Positions 14,001-27,566 of a DNA stretch of 64,000 nt are shown in pieces (position 1 is the first letter of the stretch; the number at the start of each line of letters is the position of its first letter). This stretch comes from Zonotrichia leucophrys gambelii. Lineage: Eukaryota > Chordata > Aves > Passeriformes > Passerellidae. A model generated the notes under the pieces. It saw only the letters and a program-made list of their open reading frames with translations. It was not told where the DNA came from and made no database searches. The stretch spans positions 9,011,038 through 9,075,037 of the forward strand of contig NC_088173.1 of assembly GCF_028769735.1 (NCBI RefSeq), in the 5' to 3' direction. Both the position numbers and the translations under genes were made by a program.

Positions 14001-14699
14001 TTTCTTTCAGCCTTTCTCTCGTTTACTTATTCATTTCCTCCTATTACCTGTGCTATTAAATACAGTAAGGGAAATGTAAATATTCCTGCATCTCTGAACT
14101 TTTAGACAGAGGTATTAGTATTGTTTTTTCCCTCGAAAGTCAGATAGTACAGTCTGAGAAAGGTTTGTAAGCTCTACTACTGTGATTTAACTTCCCCTAA
14201 CTCAAAATTTAAAAGGGGTAAAGGCGATCATGGGCTTACTGCAATGACTCAAATTGATCTCTAAATCCTGTGCTAACCAACTATGGCAATTGAGAAAAAT
14301 GAGATTAATGACACAGGAATATTAGTCTACTGTAAGACTGAAATTAGCCTGGTTCTAAACATCATCTCAGAGAACAGCCAAAGGAACAAAGAAATACTAA
14401 GGAAAGCTCATCAAGGGATCTGTGGAATGCAATAACTTCTCTAAAGAAACAGCAGATAAAATATATTTGGTATATACACGCTTTTACCTAAGATGTAAAG
14501 CCAGGGATATATTGCTTAATCTCTGCCCTTCATTTTCTGGGCTATGTGATTTACATTATAATTTAATCCTCTAGATTTGAGGTTATACGCCAGAATTTCT
14601 CCAAGAACTGTAAATTACAAATAGGATTAATTTACCTTTTTTTCACATGCAATTAGTTCATTAGCTGCTTAGAATAACCAAACTCAAATTCAGACTTAC

Positions 14700-14786
14700 C
14701 TAGTTTCACTGATGTTCAGTATACAAGATCCAAACAGATTTCCAGAAGAGTTTGCAAATGAAAGAATGGGCTTCTCCCTACATTTG
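14700..14786 (-). other. Candidate exon B (87 nt) left of the CpG island
   Basis: On the minus strand the acceptor GTTTTCATCTAAATTTAG lies behind a long T run and is followed by 87 nt and a consensus donor ACTAG|GTAAGT. The frame that would follow candidate exon A meets TGA near the end, so the two do not make a simple coding pair. A non-coding exon or chance splice signals are both possible. Confidence 0.25.
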
Positions 14787-16934
14787 CTAAATTTAGATGA
14801 AAACAAAAAAAAAAAAAAAAATCAGATCTCTTTAGAGTAATTCCTAAAGAAAAACTGACTTTTAAGAAAGATAACACTATACAAATTTTCACATGTACAT
14901 AATCTGAAAATTTTAAGTATATTATATTGCCCTTCCATTTCAGAATAAATACGGTCTTCATGTTTTAAAAATGTTACTTGAAAAGCAATATCTATGATGC
15001 ACAACACATAGAGGTTTTCAGGTTGCTCAAAAAGAAGTATTTCAAAACTTTTAACCACACACAGCCTGCGCTGTCCAAAAAATCAATATTATTATGATAA
15101 AATAACGATCTTGTAAACATTAGAGAATGTTCACATAAAAGCAATAAAGAGAAAAAGCAAAGAATAGAGAAAAACTGAATAAAAAAAACCAACAACAGTT
15201 ATGGAAATATACTGCTGAAGCAGAATTTGAAGGACCAAATCAACAGTACATGCATGGTAAAGTTAAGGAAAAGCACAGAGTACAGAAGAAAATCTTCTTA
15301 CTCAGTGTTTGTACCTGACACTACAATGGAGTCAAGGAGATTAGACCTGTTTACTTCTCACAGCCCAGCTAGAACATGCTCAGTAGCCCTGTCTGCTTAT
15401 GACTAAAAGGATTTGGAACATATCTACCTCATCTGATTTGGACAGATGAAATGGATTTAGGAAATTCATTGAATTGGTACAAAACATATTTTCAGAAATC
15501 CATCATGCTGCCTAATGTAAGTGGGACAGCAGAAAAAAATATTGCAGCATAACAATTTGTTTCTCCTAAAACCTTGAGTGCTTGCTCCAGCATATGCAGG
15601 CGCTTTATTTTTCCAGTGGCAAAAATTTCATTGCATTTTGCATCAAGAAAACAGTACATTTCTCCCTCTAAACTCATCCTCAGACACAAGCTGATGCTTG
15701 GTCAAATTTTAGATGAAGGAGACATAGAGCAGAGATTTAAGTCTTAGTAAATTAAAAGCAACTAAAAGCAGGGTTCTGGAACAGAAAGTGTCAAGCATCA
15801 TTAACTACAAGCACTGCTGCCTGTAACTCCATTCACGACCATATTTCATGTACGACCAAGCACCTCCAATGCATTGTAAGCCACCAGGAATACAGGAAGG
15901 CTTTCTGCCAGCAAGACAAAATAATCCCATTTCAACTGGTTTGGCACAATGTCTGTTCTACATAAATGGACCGATTTCTTGGGGGTTTTTTGACCCAGTA
16001 TAAAAGTGTACATTTTGACCCAGTCAAAAAAACAACGGAACATCTGAAAAATAACACCTACTCAGAAAGGTAAAACATAAAAACACACACATGAAGTCTA
16101 CAGAGGACCATGGCCTCGACCCTCATGATACACTGTATCAAAATCCCTTTGCTGCTCAAAAGATGAACCATAAACAAACTACCCCGCTGCTCTGTGCTTC
16201 CCTGTGCATGATGCACAAAGCAATCAGCAAACTTACTGCAAGCTACAACACAGACAAGTCTTAAAAAGATGAAAATCTGCACCTCCTGGCCCATCCTCAG
16301 CTGGACAGTACACAGAGTCCAATCAAGGAAGCAGGGAGAAGCAACCCTTTCATAAATAAAGTGACATGTGAACAGAGATACTGGTAATTGAACCCATTAA
16401 GATGCATTCTACTGTTATATCTTTACATGAATGGGGTATTAAATCACCTCCACAAGAGCATCTGCAAAAAGAAATCCAAAAGAAAACAAAACCAAAAACC
16501 ACACCACACAAAAAGCCCAAACAAATAAACAAAAAAAAAAAAAAACCTCAGAAAAGCAGTGAGCATGGCAGTCCATATGCTCATTCACTGCAACACATCC
16601 CTGGGAGAGATATTAGCTTAGTCTCCAGAAACCACAGGCCACATTAGCACGTGGCACTGCTGGGGACAGGGCCTTCACAAGGTCTGGGCTTTTTCTTCCT
16701 TCTAGTTTCCAAGGCAGCTCAGGTACAGTTCAGTTGTTTCATTCCATGCTCCAGTGTACAAGCTAAAAGCTTATAAAAAGCTTATTTGAAGTTTATTCTT
16801 GCCCACGCACACCATTAATTTGAATCTCAAATTGAAGTGGAATGTCTACCTTGCCTGAGGTTGAAAAAGAGCTGTTTCTGTTTAAAGCATTACTGTTCTA
16901 GTAGCAATCATATCTACATACTTACTTAAATTAC
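14787..16934. other. Non-coding stretch between candidate exons B and A
   Basis: It begins with an A run (about 14804-14820) that serves as the T tract ahead of exon B. The minus-strand frames at 15492-15689, 15846-16043 and 16058-16294 are not recognised. Confidence 0.5.
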
Positions 16935-17027
16935 CTAGAAATACATTGTGCCTTGTAGAGTGGGTGGGTAGCATTAGTAGTCCAAAGGTGATGTCATCTG
17001 AGTAAGTCTTCTTTGGCACACAGTCTT
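16935..17027 (-). other. Candidate exon A (93 nt) left of the CpG island
   Basis: On the minus strand a strong acceptor (TTTTTTTGTTGTTTTTCAG) is followed by 93 nt and a CTAG|GTAATT donor. One frame is open throughout, starting DCVPKKTYSDDITFGLLMLP after two bases, but one open frame of three over 93 nt is not significant. I do not recognise the peptide. About 10 kb downstream of the CpG island in the same orientation, it could be a 5' non-coding exon of the predicted gene. Confidence 0.28.
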
Positions 17028-19426
17028 CTGAAAAACAACAAAAAAACCCATCGTTTAATGAAAATTAATCTGTTTAAAAAAACTTTTTGGGGATGAGCCC
17101 TTGATTATTTCTGTTTTCTCTCCTGCCACTGCAGTAATTTCATATGCGTTCTTAAATTGTCAAAAAATTCACTTTCTAATTTTCTATTCAAGAGAATGAT
17201 GTAAATACTCATGAAGGAGAACTTCAACGTTGCACACCACCTTTTACATAGCTTTGGCACTGTCTGAAATCCAGACTTGTGAGAAAAATGCAATAGCCCA
17301 ATGGTAACAACAAATTTACAGATGTAAATACATCTACAAAATACCAATATTACAATTATGGCATTACAGTTGCTTCAGATTGTGTTATGACCTTGCAGAA
17401 CATTAATAATACACTATGCAAACTTCTGGAAAGAAACTGCATCAATAAAATCTTAACTGTGTGTACTATGGTTCAAAAAGGACACATGAACTACCTCAGC
17501 ACACAACGTGAAACTCTCAGAGAAGATGGCATGCGACATCACAAGACTCCCTTCACCAATCAAACTCTCTTCATAAATAAAAAAACAACTTCATTAAGAT
17601 GTCCTGAGCAAAAGCTAACGATACAACAGAGATTCTTATACACAAACACTTTATTCAACAAAGAAAGAGCTCCCCACCTCCTACAGATCATTAATTCTGT
17701 ACCACTACACACCATGCTGTATTTTAAACACAACTACACCAACTCAGTAATATCATCTAACTGATGATAACCCTGCTAGAAAAATCTACTGCTACTGACC
17801 CACCGCTGATATTTTCCATTCAGCACTCCCATGTGGCAAAGCACATCCTTTAAGGCATACATAAATCTATTCCCTTCCATTGTATGTAAGGATTGGAGGA
17901 TTTCTTTTGACATGAAATAGCCAAAACAAAGTAACTTCTAAACCCCTGTCCTTTACCACCTTGTCCCCCAGTACATATAACATAGAAAGAAGAAGCTCTC
18001 AGCCTGAGGAAGAAGAACGCCAATGTTTGAAGAAAATCTACTGCCAAGTCTAATGGGATAAGAAATACAGACCATTAACACCAACATATCTATTTTGCTA
18101 AGTGGTCAAATGAAATATGAAATGTTAAAAATCAATTATAAGAATCAAATACCAGCATGTAGATAAGAAATAGCAAAACATATTCTATAGAGCAGGAAGT
18201 TAAGGTGCATTTTTTAAAAAATCTATGCTAGTTTATGAAAGATTATTTTTAGTTCCTCTGTTGGCAACATAAAGTTTAATGTAACTCAATCTAAATCAAC
18301 CATAAATCTAATTGTCTATATAAAGGCAGTACAAATTTAACTAAAAATAATTTGGAAAAGCAATTTTATTTTAGTGAAAAAAGTTTGTGATCTTTTTGAC
18401 TTGGATAAAATCGTAAAATGGTGTGTCAATCACCACTGATGGTAAAAACTTCTATAGTCCCACTCTCAATTGTACTGAAATTCATATGAAGTCCTCCAGC
18501 TTGTAGAAAAATTGTGTAATAGAAGGTAGCAACAGAGCAACAGGAATGAGATGCAATTTTCAGGCACAGATGCCTGTTATTTTGCCACTCACTTTAAAAG
18601 CACGTTTGAGTGACAGCTAAATTTCTTAAAGGGTTAAAAAAAGGTATCTTAGTAGTGGAACTTGTGTCCTAACCTCCCTGATCAAAACAGTTTGTCATAT
18701 TCTCATATAATTTTCCTGTCTCATTTTTTTTCTTCAGAACAGCTACACTGATCAACATAATTTGTAAGTTTCTATAGATCTTTTTCCTGCTCTATTTCAT
18801 TAAACCTTCTAGTTACTCTTCCTCTTGATCCAGACTACTTTTCTGATCTCATTGTGCCATCCAGATCCTGAAAAATATTTTGCTTCTTTTCCTCCAAATC
18901 TGTATATTATTTGGACTTGCTTTATGCTGTCTTTTGCTTCTATATTCTCATATTACTTGCTGCTGATCGATCTTATCATCTTTTTAGAAATGAGAGTTTG
19001 TTTAATTCACTCACTATGACTCGCTTATTAACTTGAATCCTTGTCCCCCTTTCTGAGGTCACTGGCATCATTTTCTATGTCAGTGAAATTCAGATCACAA
19101 GCTTCTCAAGGCTGAAACTCTATCTTATTATCTATGAAACATCATGAAAAGCTCTAGGGCAGCACATAATGTTTAGCTAAGGCTTCTGAGCTGGAAAAAA
19201 AAGACTATATTAAAAAATGAAGTAGAACATTTTAACAACAAAAACAGTTCCAGAAAAATATATTATATGTAAAATTGCTATCAGTATAACTACCATACTA
19301 GCTCTGAACAGTAGTTCCCAAACACACAACTGCTAGTAATATCTTGATTACACATAATGGATGTTGCTTCTGTGGATGGCAAGAAAACTTTATTAAATCA
19401 CATTACTACATTAAAACTGACAGGAA

Positions 19427-19442
19427 AGTGTGTGTGTATGTG

Positions 19443-19477
<35 letters not shown>

Positions 19478-19493
19478 GGAGGGAGAGAGAGAA
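19427..19493. repeat. Compound (TG)n(GA)n microsatellite
   Basis: An interrupted TG tract (19428-19457) runs directly into a GA tract with GGGA interruptions (19458-19493). Confidence 0.95.
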
Positions 19494-19708
19494 TCTGCAT
19501 TTCTATTCTGACAGTTCTTGGAAGCTGTGATTCATGCTGCTACTTGCTTTTCTACTCACAGTGGAGGAAAACCCTGTTTCCTTTACAGTATTTGTTGTTA
19601 CTATGAAAACTACTTTAAAACAAGCACAAGGTTAAAAAAACTATTTTGCAGTCTGTTATGATATTTTTAAATGAACCATTTTAATACTTAAAACCAATAA
19701 ATTAAGAT

Positions 19709-19733
19709 TTGTGAAGATTATGAATCTTCACAA
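19709..19733. repeat. Inverted repeat, 11-bp arms, 3-nt loop
   Basis: TTGTGAAGATT, ATG, AATCTTCACAA. Perfect arms. No run of T follows that would suggest an RNA polymerase III terminator. Confidence 0.9.
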
Positions 19734-20660
19734 GTATATTTCATATTGTACAGCAGAGAATTCTCTAGCAACAAGTAGCACAAGCTAATAAAGTTTTCTT
19801 CACTTTTAGCATTACTAAGATTTTCAGTTTTCTAAACCAACCAGCAGGACATGCTACATTTCTCTACTGAGACTTCATAAAAATCTTCAAGTTGATTTCA
19901 GTCTGCTGTTTATTATGATAAATAAGTAATGCAAATACAGGCCAGACAGGAAAGAAGCTGGGAAATGCCATTCTAGACATAAATTCAGTTCCTGCTTTTC
20001 AACACGTAACTCTGTGTTACAAGACAGAGGAGTGGGCTTACTGGAAATCTGATTTGGGAAATACTGTATTTTGTTCTTATGCTGACAGAAAAATATTATT
20101 TTGCTATAATGTCACACTATGATATTGTTGGTCCCCCTCCCTTTCCAAACAGCCCAATATTCCTCTGGTCTCCTCAAGCCCTGATGACACAAACAACTCC
20201 TGGTCTCCTACCCAACACAGACCCAGTGCATGTTAAAAAAACAGGTCAGTACCAAAATCCCATTGCATTATGTCTCATTAAAGAGAGGGCAGTGACACAT
20301 TTCTCTATATCCAGCTTGCCCATTTTCCCAAAATCTGTGGTAACATTATAGTCTGTGATTTCCATCCTCCTACAAACATGGCTACAATTGATCAACTATT
20401 TCAAAAGCTACTGGTGAATGTGTAAGGAAAGAATGAGAGAAAACAAGGGAAAAGCATAAATCACATTTTCTTAGAAAATCAGGCTCAAAAAAAGGCAACT
20501 CCCTCCCTACAGCTTTTAATTGAGGAAAATTTCCTAGTTGTTTATTGAGCCAATGAAAGAAGCAGCTTTTGGCAAAATATTTTTTTATCTTTTTACAACT
20601 TCACCTGTAGGTTTCAAATTAAGCTTTGGGGAACTAAGGTGGGAAAGTTACCACATGAAA

Positions 20661-20686
20661 CAAGACAGGTTTTTTCTCCTGTCTTG
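20661..20686. repeat. Inverted repeat, 9-bp arms, 8-nt loop
   Basis: CAAGACAGG, TTTTTTCT, CCTGTCTTG. Perfect, relatively GC-rich stem in AT-rich sequence. Confidence 0.85.
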
Positions 20687-22776
20687 AAGCTTTTGGATAA
20701 CTGGTGAAAATCCAAACATTTAGCATATCTCTAACAAGAGTAATCTGAAAAATTACATAGCTTCTACCTTAGCACACCAGCAGGAGTCTACATTCTCTGT
20801 ATTCACAACCATCTTCTCAACAGCAACCTCTAAACTTTTGTAACACTGTTCTGCCAAAGTGCATGTCAGTAACAACCAAAATCCAACAGGGAGTCACTAA
20901 CATTACACTTAACATGCAATGAAATAGCCACCTAACACTTCAAATGCCCTTAAATGCCAGAAACTATTATTATCTACTTCATTAAAAACTCAGACATAAA
21001 AATGGAGACTTATGTTTTATTTGTAACAGCAGCAGGATTCTCAGAATTTGAAATATTAAATTAGCTGTATTAATGTAATTTGAAGTACCTTTTTTATGAG
21101 GCAGCTTAGCATCTCATACTTTCATTAAGATCATAATTTAAGATGTAAAATAATATATTTATTTCCTCAGTGCTTCTAACGCACATTAGGAAGCTCACAC
21201 ATTAACCTCCCACAAGAGCCACTTCCTACCAGCCAGCCTGGCCTCTACATTCACAAATACTTGCCTCAATGAAGAAAGTGCTGAAACTTTCTGGAGATCT
21301 ACCTACCAGTTCAGCCCATAATGGAGTGCTTATGGGATCTGGGATCATTCTTCTGCAAGCAATGGAGATACACTCACAAACTTGTCATGCTGCAAGCTGA
21401 AAACTCTTGTAGATGAGGTCACTAGTAATACTACTCCCAGCTAGAGAAGACTTAAAATGCTGACACCATGCTGGGTGATCAGCCCATTCCCAGGTATTCC
21501 TCCTTTTCCAAGTGTCCCACAGCAAGACCACTACTATGCAGCATGGTTAGCAAGTTCTGTGGCTTGCTCTGGTTGCAGCAGACCCCAAAGCAGCAGTCTT
21601 CACTAAAACAGGGCACAAAAAGGGGATTCCATACAAAGGATCTACAAAAAGGATCCAAAGTACCAAAGGATCTTAAGTACCAAAGCCAGGGAGAGTTGCA
21701 TCATTCAGCAAGACTTTTTCAAAACTTAACAGAGACACAAACTATATAAACAATCAGCGAACACAGCATTTTGCCCTCACCTGTTTCTGGAGGCCTCGGA
21801 CATAGATAAGGTTAGTACTCACAATCCAGGTCCCTGTCCTTGCCATACACATAGCTAAGCTTTTCCCTTCAAAGCAGGAGTAATATATTCTTTAACCATG
21901 CCAGCACAGGGGAAGAGATGTGCTCTCATTTGTCCAGCAGCACAGGGTTACAGCACACTAACCTGAATCACAGAAACTGGAAAGCAAATCTCTAGTCTGC
22001 CAAACAGGGTTCAAACCCTAATTTCTGCATCACACTGAGAAGATGCATCAACTCCTAACTGGTCATTTCAGTGTCAATTTGCAGAACAGGGAAGCAAAAA
22101 TAAAAAGTAAAGCTTTACTGGACAGAGCAGCACCAGAAGTATGCATGCCTCTCTAAGGCAGCAAAGAAGAGATGTAATTCTTGGGTCCTAGTTTGTAATG
22201 ACATTCAAAATTTTAAATGGAACACAGGCCAGAATATAGGTATATATATCATATCCTTTTCCTCCAAGAAAACAACTGGCCTAGTATATATCTTTAGCCC
22301 AGTTACACTTCAATCACTTCTCTGCACAGAAGAGTGAGGTTCCAGGCTTTAGAGTTTTGTTGGTTTGTTGTTTATTTTGGGCGTTTCTTTTTTTTTTACA
22401 AGAGACATGAACAAAGCCTCTTCCTCCTCACTCCTTTGTGCTTCTGAACAAAAGGGAGAGTCACCACAGGGTTTTGGTCTAAGTCCAATTCCATAGGTGT
22501 GCCTGAGGTGTGGTTTGAACATGCCTTTGAACAAGTGAAGGCCTAATTTACAGATTGCCTAATTTATGAATAGTAAACAGATTTTAGATGCCAAGATGCT
22601 CGGTTATGATAAGATTCTGGAAGATGTGAATGAGAACAAAACTTCAGTGTTCAATTTTGGAAAACTTTACTAGTGAAAACCTAAAAATCCTCTAAGACAG
22701 ACATCAATTTTATTTGGAGTTGGACACACAAAACCCATTTAAATCAATTTTGACTCCTCCATATTATTTTATGGAT

Positions 22777-22804
22777 TTGTGTATATGGCTGGCCATATAC
22801 ACAA
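22777..22804. repeat. Perfect inverted repeat, 13-bp arms, 2-nt centre
   Basis: TTGTGTATATGGC, TG, GCCATATACACAA. The arms match exactly. Confidence 0.92.
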
Positions 22805-25800
22805 CACAAACCAAAACCATCTTAGAGGTACCTGCAAATATCCTTTTTAGTGGAACTCTAGGAAGACCTCTATAGAATAATTATGTCCCACATATTTATT
22901 TTAAAAAACTACCTTAACTGGAGACCTGTCTTACTCCAAGAAGTGTTTTAACTAAAGCATAATAATCTAAAGCCACTTATCTTGTGGTACCAGGCTGTCA
23001 TTATTGGTAAAATGACATTAGCTTCAAAACTGAGGCCTTCTCACATACTCTGAGATTATCACACACACAGTTTTAACGAAAAAGCATTGAAGTAGCCACA
23101 TTTATTCCTAATTTGGCTACATTTTTATCATGACTATAAGGAATGCCCATAATATATATTGAGCTTCAAAAGCATCACACTCCAAATATGTCATTATCAC
23201 TCTTGAATCTCATATATATAACTAATTTTTAAGGATCTATATTTAATAAAATATTAATACTATTAATGATGATTTCATAATATACTCAGAACATCAGTAC
23301 AGAATAAGGATATTTATTCACTGATTTTAACAACAAAATGCAACAGTTGGAAAGAGTCCAAAGTGTGCAGCTCTAAACTGTTGAAAGAAACTGTGAAACC
23401 TTGTTATTTCCACATTATATTAAATATATGACAACCACAGTGGACCAAAGCATTTTATGTATATGACTATATATTCTAAAAGTAGCTACAATAAAGAATT
23501 TATAATACACACAAAAAGTATGGTAAGAGAACACTAAGACTATAAATTAAAACACTCAGAGGTGAGGTATACCAAAATTAAAGTGGCTTTTACATGACAA
23601 AGGCATTTTGTGGCAGCAGTAGGGATAGAGAATTCAATCCTTCAGGGCAGCTGCATTAACCCTGAGTCTTTTTTCTCTACTGTGATTTTGCACTTCACAT
23701 CTTTTGAGTCCTACAACAAATAAACAGTGTAATGTCTGTCAAAGTTTCAAATTATTACAGATTCCCACTGATTTAACAAAATAACCAACAATCCTAGTAA
23801 GTTCCTTTTCCCAGATGGACCACCAACAGAAGTCAAAGAGGTACCTTCCTAACAGATCTGGCCACGTTCGCTTGTGCCAGAGCTACAGAGAGACACTGAG
23901 ATCTTTAATTCCAGACTCTGCTAAGGGAATGAAGATGTGCTTCCAACACATCTTTATTCTGAAAGACCACTAAACCCAAAATAGTATCAATGCTACTAAC
24001 AATAATTCAGTATAGGCTTAAGATGAGAGAAACAGCTGAATGGTTTGGTGACTACCTGTAGTCTCACACTTTTTTTGCCTCTAGAGATAAAGCTACTGTA
24101 AAACAGCCACTGTTCTCCTAACAGCCTGGTGACTCTCCTGGTCTTGTGACCCCTCTTCAGTGGTCAACCAGTTCCTTAACACTGAAAGGTTAAAAATACC
24201 TTGCAAAGTAAATAAACAGAAAGTAAGAATGGCAGGAACAATCACTACTGACTTTGCTATGCCACTACCTACTAACATCACCAATCCTCAGGAACAGTTC
24301 TACACCTGCTTTCACATTTGGCCTTCACAGTTTGCAGTGTTCACAGAGAAGCTAGTACTTTAAAAAGGCTGAAACACTAAAATGAACTGTTCTTTACTTC
24401 AGAGATCTACCAAAGCCTTTGCCTCGAGAAAAACTAACTCATGACAATGAGATGAAAAGGCACCTTTCAGCTGAAATTCCACTTCTTCTGAATTATATTT
24501 TGTATTACAAACTGTATTAGGATACTAATTTTCTACTCTAAGAGGAGAGCTATCCAAAGTCTTCATCTATAAAACTAAGCTGAAACCATGAGGCACTGAC
24601 AACAAATGTATCTCCTGAAGGAAAGCATATATAAAAAAGGAGATGCTTTCAAATGAGGAAATTACCTAGTGCAGCAAACTGCATTTTTGATTCACAACTA
24701 TTTTCAATAAAAATTTTTTAATAAAAAATTCACAACTTTCCAAGTTGATAAAAATATTTCGTATAAAGAACATGTGGAGAAGGTGGGGGGCAATACCTCT
24801 ACTGCTATTTAATATCAACTCACATTTAATATTCAACTTTTTGCAGAAATTTAAAATAGGGGAGGAAAAAAGCAAAAGTTCAAAGCTCTTAAAAGCTGCA
24901 ACTTCTTTTGCAAGACCAATTCAACCACAAAGACTCATGACTTCTGTGAAATTCTATACTAAGAAGCTAATTAACCAACACTGCAAATTAAATTTAAGGT
25001 AATTACCACTCAGTTTTTAAATTGCTTAGTACAAAGAGAATAAAGTAACCTACAGCAGAGGTTTGGGGGTCCTTAGGAGAGCAATAGTAATGAGAACACA
25101 CTGCTTTCCTCACATTCTTTTATTTTACCTAAATGTGTTAAAACTTTCCCATGCAAGACCACGAAGCGGAAGAAATAAAAAACAAGGCATGGCTGAATGG
25201 CACCTTAAACTATTAAATATCAACCCGGAAGTTTGGGCTTTTTTCCCTGTTTGAATTGCTTGTTCAGAAGCAGTAACCCTTGCCTTACCAACAAAATTCT
25301 CAGACAAAGTTGCCATATTCTACAAAAGGAACCTAAGCCAAATACATTATGTCTGGTAATCTGAAAGCATGTCTGTAATGACTTTGAGGAAGTGTCTTAA
25401 GTGGATACACATGAAAATTAATATTTTAATTTATAAAAAAAAAATTGAAAGCAGAGTTACTTTCAAGTAGAATCCCTCTGTTACAACAATCAAATGCTGT
25501 CCAATTTCAAATAACAGGCCCAAACCCCACAGATATTTATAAACAAAGTCAATATTATTTCTGTAAAACTGAACATTGTGAAACAACTGCATCTGTTCAT
25601 ACTGAACTTTGCCAGGACTACCACAGTTGAGGTGTATTTCTCAAGTACTTCTTTCTCTAGAGCATTTGCTTAAACAATCCTCTTGCCTCCTGTCACACCT
25701 GTCAGCCAGAGAAATTATACAGGTTAAATATAACCACATTAAAAAGAAAAAACAAAAACATAAAACCATGGTAGTTAATTTTAACCTGGATCATTTCCTC

Positions 25801-27283
25801 AAGCTAGTTATGGGACACAATTCCACGAACCGCTGTGCTGGTGCAGCTGCAGCAAGGAAGAGGCAGGCCAGGTCAAGTCAATACTGCCACCAAAAGCACT
25901 GTTTGTCAACCAGTCATTTAAAACAAAAATACCTACTTTAAGGATTCAGAGCATCAGTTTCTATGGTTGGCCACTGTGCCTCTACATGCAGTTTCATATT
26001 CCAGCCAAAGCCATACCTGACTTTCCCTGTGCCCCTTGGTAGGTTAATTCTTATCAGCACATGAAAACAACGGCCTCACAAAAATCTCACTGCAAACATG
26101 TTTGATTAGTAATAAGCACTCCTCCTCATGGAAAAAAAAACATTTCCAATTTCTATCGAGGCCTAAAGTATCTGGAATTTGAAAGTGAAACCAACCAAAA
26201 ATCCTGATCCACCTTAACCCAATCACAAAATTGAAGTACCACGGATTTCCAGTCCCTCGCTGGTCGTATTTCACACCTGCATGCATGGAGTATTTATTTA
26301 ACACACTGACTTTAAGGTCGCAGGAACTCGGAAAAGGACCGGGGGCTACTGGGAATCCCGCAGGTTTTAGGAGCGTGAACACGCTGCAGCTATCGCAATA
26401 AAGTTATCGGAACCAAAAAAAAAAAAGGGGGGAGGAGGTGGGTTAAAAAAGCCTACAAGTGCATACGCAACCGCGCAGCTCCGGCCCACCTGCCGCGGGG
26501 AGGGCGCGGGGCACGCTCCCGCCGCGGCCGGAGCCCGAGGCCCCGCGGAGCCGAGAGCTGTCCCGCGGCGGGGAGGGCCCGGGGCCGAGCGGGCACCGAC
26601 CGCCGCCGCCCTGTAAACACCCGCGCTCGCAGGGCCGCCGCGGAACCCTCCCCCGCGCGTGGGGCGGCGGGCCGGGCGCGTCCCCCCGGCGCCCGCGGGA
26701 CGAGCCGCCCCGGGGAGCGGCGGCCGCGGGGGGAGGCGCCGCCCGCGGCTCTGCTCAGTCCGGCGCGGCCCGGCCCGGCCCGGGGGATGCCGGGGAGTCC
26801 TGCGCCCGCCCTGCCCGGTTGGCGGGCGCGGGGCCAGGCGGGCAGCGCTCCCGACGCGCCCGGGAGTTGTGACAGGAGCAAAGTGGGTCACCGGGCCTAG
26901 CGGGTGCCCCGCGAGCGCCCCCCGCCCCCGGCCGCGGCCGTGCCCGCCCAAGGGCAGCCGCTGCACTCCCGCCCCCCGGTCCGCGGCGGGAGACGCACGC
27001 CGGGGCTGTCAAACTTCCACCGCTCCCCTCCGCGCCGCGTCCCCGCCTTCCCCTCGCCACCGCACACCGGGGCCCGGCGGGTCCGCCCGCACCGCGCCGC
27101 GCTCGCTGCTCACCTGGCCCCGCGCTGCCGCTGCCCGCCCGCGTTGCCCCGGCGAGCGCCGCACCCCGCGCGCAGCCCCGCGCCCGCCGCCCGCCGGCAC
27201 TGCCCGACTGAACCTCCCGCTCCTGCTCCTCCGGCGGCGGCGGCACAGCAGCACCCGGGCCCGGGAGTCCCCCCGACACCACC

Positions 27284-27503
27284 GCGCCTGCGCCGCCGAG
27301 CCCCCACCGCCGCCGGCCGCCGCGGCGCCTCGCGCCACCGCGCGTGCGCCGGCGTGCACTGCAACCCGCGGCACCCCGGGACCGCCGCCGCCGCCGCGCG
27401 TGCGCAGAAACGGCGCACCGGGGAGGTGATCCCCGCTCCGCGCGCGCGCCTCATCGCGCCTGCGCAGGGGGGCGGCAGAGGGCGGCGTGCGCTGCGCAGG
27501 CGC
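27284..27503. promoter_or_regulatory. Cluster of five NRF1-type motifs
   Basis: GCGCCTGCGC at 27284-27293, GCGCGTGCGC at 27340-27349, GCGCGTGCGCA at 27396-27406, GCGCCTGCGCA at 27456-27466 and TGCGCAGGCGC at 27493-27503. These match the NRF1 consensus (TGCGCAYGCGCA and close variants). They sit 170-390 bp upstream of the minus-strand donor at 27113, as expected for a core promoter. Confidence 0.55.
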
Positions 27504-27566
27504 GGTGTGGCGCGCGCGCCTCCCTGACCTCGGCTCACCTCGCCTCACCTCACCCCGAGCCGCGGG

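Larger units (their letters stand above)
9867..14699. other. Non-coding AT-rich stretch
   Basis: It holds the C/A-rich tract at 10238-10305 and the inverted repeat at 11048-11072. Small frames (10769-10999 minus, 11971-12273 plus) are unassigned and have no splice context I trust. Confidence 0.5.
17028..26459. other. Non-coding stretch left of the CpG island
   Basis: It contains the compound microsatellite at 19427 and three inverted repeats. On the minus strand a good donor (CCAGAAACAG|GTGAGG) sits at about 21780, but no convincing acceptor precedes it. I looked for CLOCK and PDCL2 coding exons by eye and found none. Confidence 0.5.

Noticed and set aside
17105..17190. Minus-strand frame ending KLESEFFDNLRTHMKLLQ and a few more residues, after an AG
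   Set aside because: It looked like a terminal coding exon, but no partner exon or family is recognised and the upstream frame is nondescript.
21780..21870. Strong minus-strand donor CAG|GTGAGG at about 21780
   Set aside because: No acceptor with a convincing pyrimidine tract lies upstream, so no exon can be bounded.
22005..22030. tRNA-like B box GGTTCAAACCC
   Set aside because: No matching A box or acceptor stem at tRNA spacing and no cloverleaf.
23650..23720. Minus-strand segment starting DSKDVKCKITVEKKDSG after a TTTGTTGTAG acceptor
   Set aside because: Only 22 codons to a stop, no good donor (GTTAAT) and no recognised family.
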